A stretch of 64,000 nucleotides of DNA. It comes from Variovorax sp. 679. GTDB taxonomy: Bacteria > Pseudomonadota > Gammaproteobacteria > Burkholderiales > Burkholderiaceae_C. Below, one piece after another: positions 61,662 to 64,000 of this stretch (position 1 is the stretch's first letter; every line of letters begins with the position of its first letter). The DNA lies in the NCBI RefSeq assembly GCF_003952185.1, contig NZ_RXFS01000006.1, positions 310,001 to 374,000 of the forward strand, written 5' to 3'. The position numbers and the translations under genes are program-made. The notes under the pieces are model-generated. The model did not search any database, had not been told where the DNA came from, and saw only the letters and a program-made list of their open reading frames with translations.

Positions 61662-63452
61662 ATGCGACTGCTCGACCTACCCCCCACGTCCTCTCCGTCC
61701 CTCCGTCCTCTCCACGTCGAGACGCCGGTGCGCATCCGCAACGGCGCCGAAGCCCTGCTCGACACGCTGGTCGAGTGCGGCGTGGACACCATCTTCGGCT
61801 ACCCCGGCGGCGCGGCGCTGCCGCTGTACGACGCACTGCACGGCGAGCCCCGGCTGCGCCATGTGCTGGTGCGCCACGAGCAGGCGGCCGTGCATGCGGC
61901 CGAGGGCTATGCGCGCAGCACCGGTCGCGTTGGCGTGGTACTGGTCACTTCGGGGCCAGGCGTGGGCAACACCATCACCGGGCTGCTGGACGCCATGAGC
62001 GATTCGGTGCCCGTGCTGTGCATCAGCGGACAGGTGGCAACCGCCGTCATCGGTACGCAGGCGTTCCAGGAGAGTGACGCGCTGGGCATGTCGCGCCCGG
62101 TGACCAAGTGGAACCGCCAGGTGCGCTCGGCCGACGACGTGCCTTCGCTGGTGCGGCGCGCGCTGGAGATCGCCGCCGGCGGCCGCCCCGGGCCGGTGCT
62201 GCTCGACGTGCCGAAGGACATCCAGCTCGAACGCCTGGGCAAGGCGCCCGAGCCCGCGCCGCTGCGCGCCTTGCGCACCAGCCGCACGGCGCTGCCGCCG
62301 AAGGCCATGGTGCAGCGCGCTGCAGATCTGCTCTCGACCGCGCGACGGCCCGTCATCTATGGCGGTGGCGGGCTGGTCAACTCGGGGCCGGCCGCCTGCG
62401 AAGCCTTCACCAAACTCGTGAACCTGATGCACGCGCCGTGCACGCTCACGTTGATGGGGCTGGGCGCGTTCCCCGCATCGGACCCGAAGTTCATCGGCAT
62501 GCTGGGCATGCACGGCATGCTCGAAGCCAACCTCGCGATGCACGAGGCCGACCTTGTGGTGTGCGTCGGCGCGCGCTTCGACGATCGCGTGACCGGCAAG
62601 CTCGACGAGTTCTGCCCGCACGCCCGCAAGATCCACATCGACATCGATCCCGGCAGCATCAACAAGGTGGTGCGCGTGGACGTGCCGATGGTGGGCGACT
62701 GCGCCGCGATCCTCGAAAACCTGCTGGCGCTGCTGCCGGAGGAAGGCTTCGCGCCGGAGCGCCTCGCGCCGTGGTGGGCGCGCATCGAGCGCTGGCGCGC
62801 CGAGGACTGCCTGGCTTTCGAGACGAAGGCCGATTCGATCCTGCCGCAGCAGCTGATGTCCGAGCTGCAGCGCGCCATTGGCGGGCGCGACGCGATCGTC
62901 TCGACCGACGTGGGCCAGCACCAGATGTGGGCCGCGCAGTACCTGCGCTTCGACAGCCCGCGCCGCTGGCTGACTTCGGGCGGCGCCGGCACCATGGGCT
63001 ACGGACTGCCCGCGGCCATCGGCGCGCAGATCGGACACCCCGGCGCGCTGACGGTGTGCGTGAGCGGCGACGCGTCGGTGCTGATGAACATCCAGGAGCT
63101 GTCGACCGCCGTGCAGCACCGCACGCCGGTGAAGCTGGTGCTGAGCAACAACGGCTACATGGGCATGGTGCGGCAGTGGCAGGAGCTGAACCACGGCAAC
63201 CGCCTGAGCCACAGCTGGAACGAGGCGCTGCCCGATTTCGTGGCGCTGGCCAAGGCCTTCGGCTGGAGCGCGCGGCGGGTGTCGGACCCGGCGGAGCTGG
63301 AAGACGCGCTGGCTGAATGCCTGGCGAGCGAGGGCCCGTTCTTCCTCGACGTGCAGGTGGAAGCGCAGGAGAACTGCTTCCCGATGATGCCCTCGGGGCA
63401 CGGACACCACCGGGTGATGCTGTCGAAGGACCGGTGGTACGAGGAGCCCTGA
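61662..63452 (+). CDS. Acetolactate synthase large subunit
   Basis: 596 residues with three thiolase-unrelated TPP domains. FGYPGGAALPLYDAL and VLVRHEQAAVHAAEGYARSTGRVGVV (catalytic Glu) come first; AFQESDALGMSRPVTKWN is the FAD/hydrophobic region of AHAS; the TPP motif is GDASVLMNIQELSTAVQHRTPVKLVLSNN. It condenses two pyruvates, or pyruvate with 2-oxobutyrate, in branched-chain amino-acid synthesis. No small (regulatory) subunit gene follows within the window. Confidence 0.93.
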   Translation: MRLLDLPPTSSPSLRPLHVETPVRIRNGAEALLDTLVECGVDTIFGYPGGAALPLYDALHGEPRLRHVLVRHEQAAVHAAEGYARSTGRVGVVLVTSGPGVGNTITGLLDAMSDSVPVLCISGQVATAVIGTQAFQESDALGMSRPVTKWNRQVRSADDVPSLVRRALEIAAGGRPGPVLLDVPKDIQLERLGKAPEPAPLRALRTSRTALPPKAMVQRAADLLSTARRPVIYGGGGLVNSGPAACEAFTKLVNLMHAPCTLTLMGLGAFPASDPKFIGMLGMHGMLEANLAMHEADLVVCVGARFDDRVTGKLDEFCPHARKIHIDIDPGSINKVVRVDVPMVGDCAAILENLLALLPEEGFAPERLAPWWARIERWRAEDCLAFETKADSILPQQLMSELQRAIGGRDAIVSTDVGQHQMWAAQYLRFDSPRRWLTSGGAGTMGYGLPAAIGAQIGHPGALTVCVSGDASVLMNIQELSTAVQHRTPVKLVLSNNGYMGMVRQWQELNHGNRLSHSWNEALPDFVALAKAFGWSARRVSDPAELEDALAECLASEGPFFLDVQVEAQENCFPMMPSGHGHHRVMLSKDRWYEEP

Positions 63453-63461
63453 AGACAGGTC

Positions 63462-64000
63462 TCAGACGCTCTGCAGCCGGACGTCGCTCGCGGGAATGGC
63501 GTTGAGTTCGGCCCAGTCCATCTCTTCCTCGAGCTGGTGGTAGGCGTCGTCCTCGATCTGTCCGCTGTGGCGCAGCGCATCGAGTGAGCGCCGTTGCGCG
63601 CGGATCGCCACGGCGCGCAGCCGGTCGTGCGCCGTCTTCGCCTGCGGCTGGTGAGCGTCCTGCGCGAGGGTGCGCGCCGCGCGGTACTCCTCGCGCACCG
63701 CCTCGGCCTCGTTGCCGGCTTCGGCTTCGATGGCCGCGAGCGCCGCATCCATCATTGCGGTGCGCGCCAGCGAGATTTCCTTTTCGAGCGAATCGTCGGG
63801 CGCGATCTTCAGCGCCTTGATCAGCGGTCCGATGGTGAAGCCCTGGATCACCAGCGTGCCCAGCACCACGGCGAACGCGGCGAGCACGATGAGGTCGCGC
63901 CCCGGAAAATCCGCCGGCAGCGCGAAGGCCGTGGCCAGCGTCACCAGCCCGCGCATGCCCGACCAGCCGACCAGCAGCCCGATGCGCTTCGACGGCACGG
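63462..64000 (-). CDS. Na+/H+ antiporter (CPA1), C-terminal part; truncated at window end
   Basis: About 178 residues of the C-terminus are visible; the start lies beyond the window. VGWSGMRGLVTLATAFALP is the CPA1/NhaP-type membrane motif. A cytosolic helical tail of about 110 residues (EKEISLARTAMMDAALAAIEAEAGNEAEAV) follows the last transmembrane segment. Convergent with acetolactate synthase, nine bases apart. Confidence 0.88.
   Translation of the reverse strand, partial: VPSKRIGLLVGWSGMRGLVTLATAFALPADFPGRDLIVLAAFAVVLGTLVIQGFTIGPLIKALKIAPDDSLEKEISLARTAMMDAALAAIEAEAGNEAEAVREEYRAARTLAQDAHQPQAKTAHDRLRAVAIRAQRRSLDALRHSGQIEDDAYHQLEEEMDWAELNAIPASDVRLQSV

Noticed and set aside
1..64000. CRISPR array, insertion sequence, prophage or tRNA gene
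   Set aside because: No short regularly spaced repeats, transposase, integrase or complete tRNA fold was found on either strand.

Overview
The window is high-GC, gene-dense DNA with the character of a Burkholderiales (Comamonadaceae, Variovorax-like) chromosome. Four Bug-type periplasmic solute receptors, PhaB, LysR-controlled catabolic operons and paired GSTs support this. The genus is inferred from gene content and was not tested. I see no IS, phage, CRISPR, rRNA or tRNA gene.

Layout. 1-2516: thiolase 3' end, two GST-fold proteins, an FMN reductase. 2517-2974: non-coding, with a 117-bp direct repeat. 2975-8999: a LysR gene divergent from a Bug - MaoC-type hydratase - CaiB/BaiF CoA-transferase - CitE-like lyase - Bug operon, the gene set expected for itaconate or another C5 dicarboxylate. 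9039-11497: a VOC protein, an AraC regulator with an apparent frameshift, PncC-like and DJ-1/PfpI genes. 11703-15683: phaB, dctA and a Kef-type antiporter. 16580-30048: a B12 locus, with a cobalamin riboswitch, TonB receptor, PepSY membrane protein, CbiM-like permease, CobW, CobN and a chelatase ATPase/VWA gene, then DUF1090 and SET-domain genes and a BtuF-like protein. The ATPase and VWA parts are joined by a strong -1 programmed-frameshift signal (an A-heptamer, a 6-nt spacer, then a long stem). One gene can therefore supply both the small and medium chelatase subunits.

30071-32894: a RIO-type kinase and two GNAT genes. 32900-40002 (minus strand): the most interesting locus, a complete retron. 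In transcription order it has a large HEAT/ARM-like protein, a SWIM zinc-finger protein, an msr-msd RNA (a1/a2 stem of 18 bp, msr hairpins, a 21-bp msd stem) and a reverse transcriptase with NAxxH, YADD and VTG motifs. This gene set matches retron type XIII as I remember it. The RT here carries a C-terminal hydrophobic, probably membrane-anchoring region. A WGR-domain/DNA-ligase-like gene lies divergently next to it (40133-41227).

41235-46085: MocR regulator, epimerase and cupin genes, GNAT, DUF2845, a repeat-containing secreted protein, DUF427. 46329-56030: SMR exporter/HxlR pair, a Bug receptor, a beta-barrel protein, a Rieske oxygenase, LysR, AtuA-like pair, Bug and a lipoprotein hydrolase. 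56038-64000: quinone reductase/LysR pair, a 7TM sensor kinase, an OmpA-like protein, Lrp/acetolactate synthase pair, and a truncated Na+/H+ antiporter.
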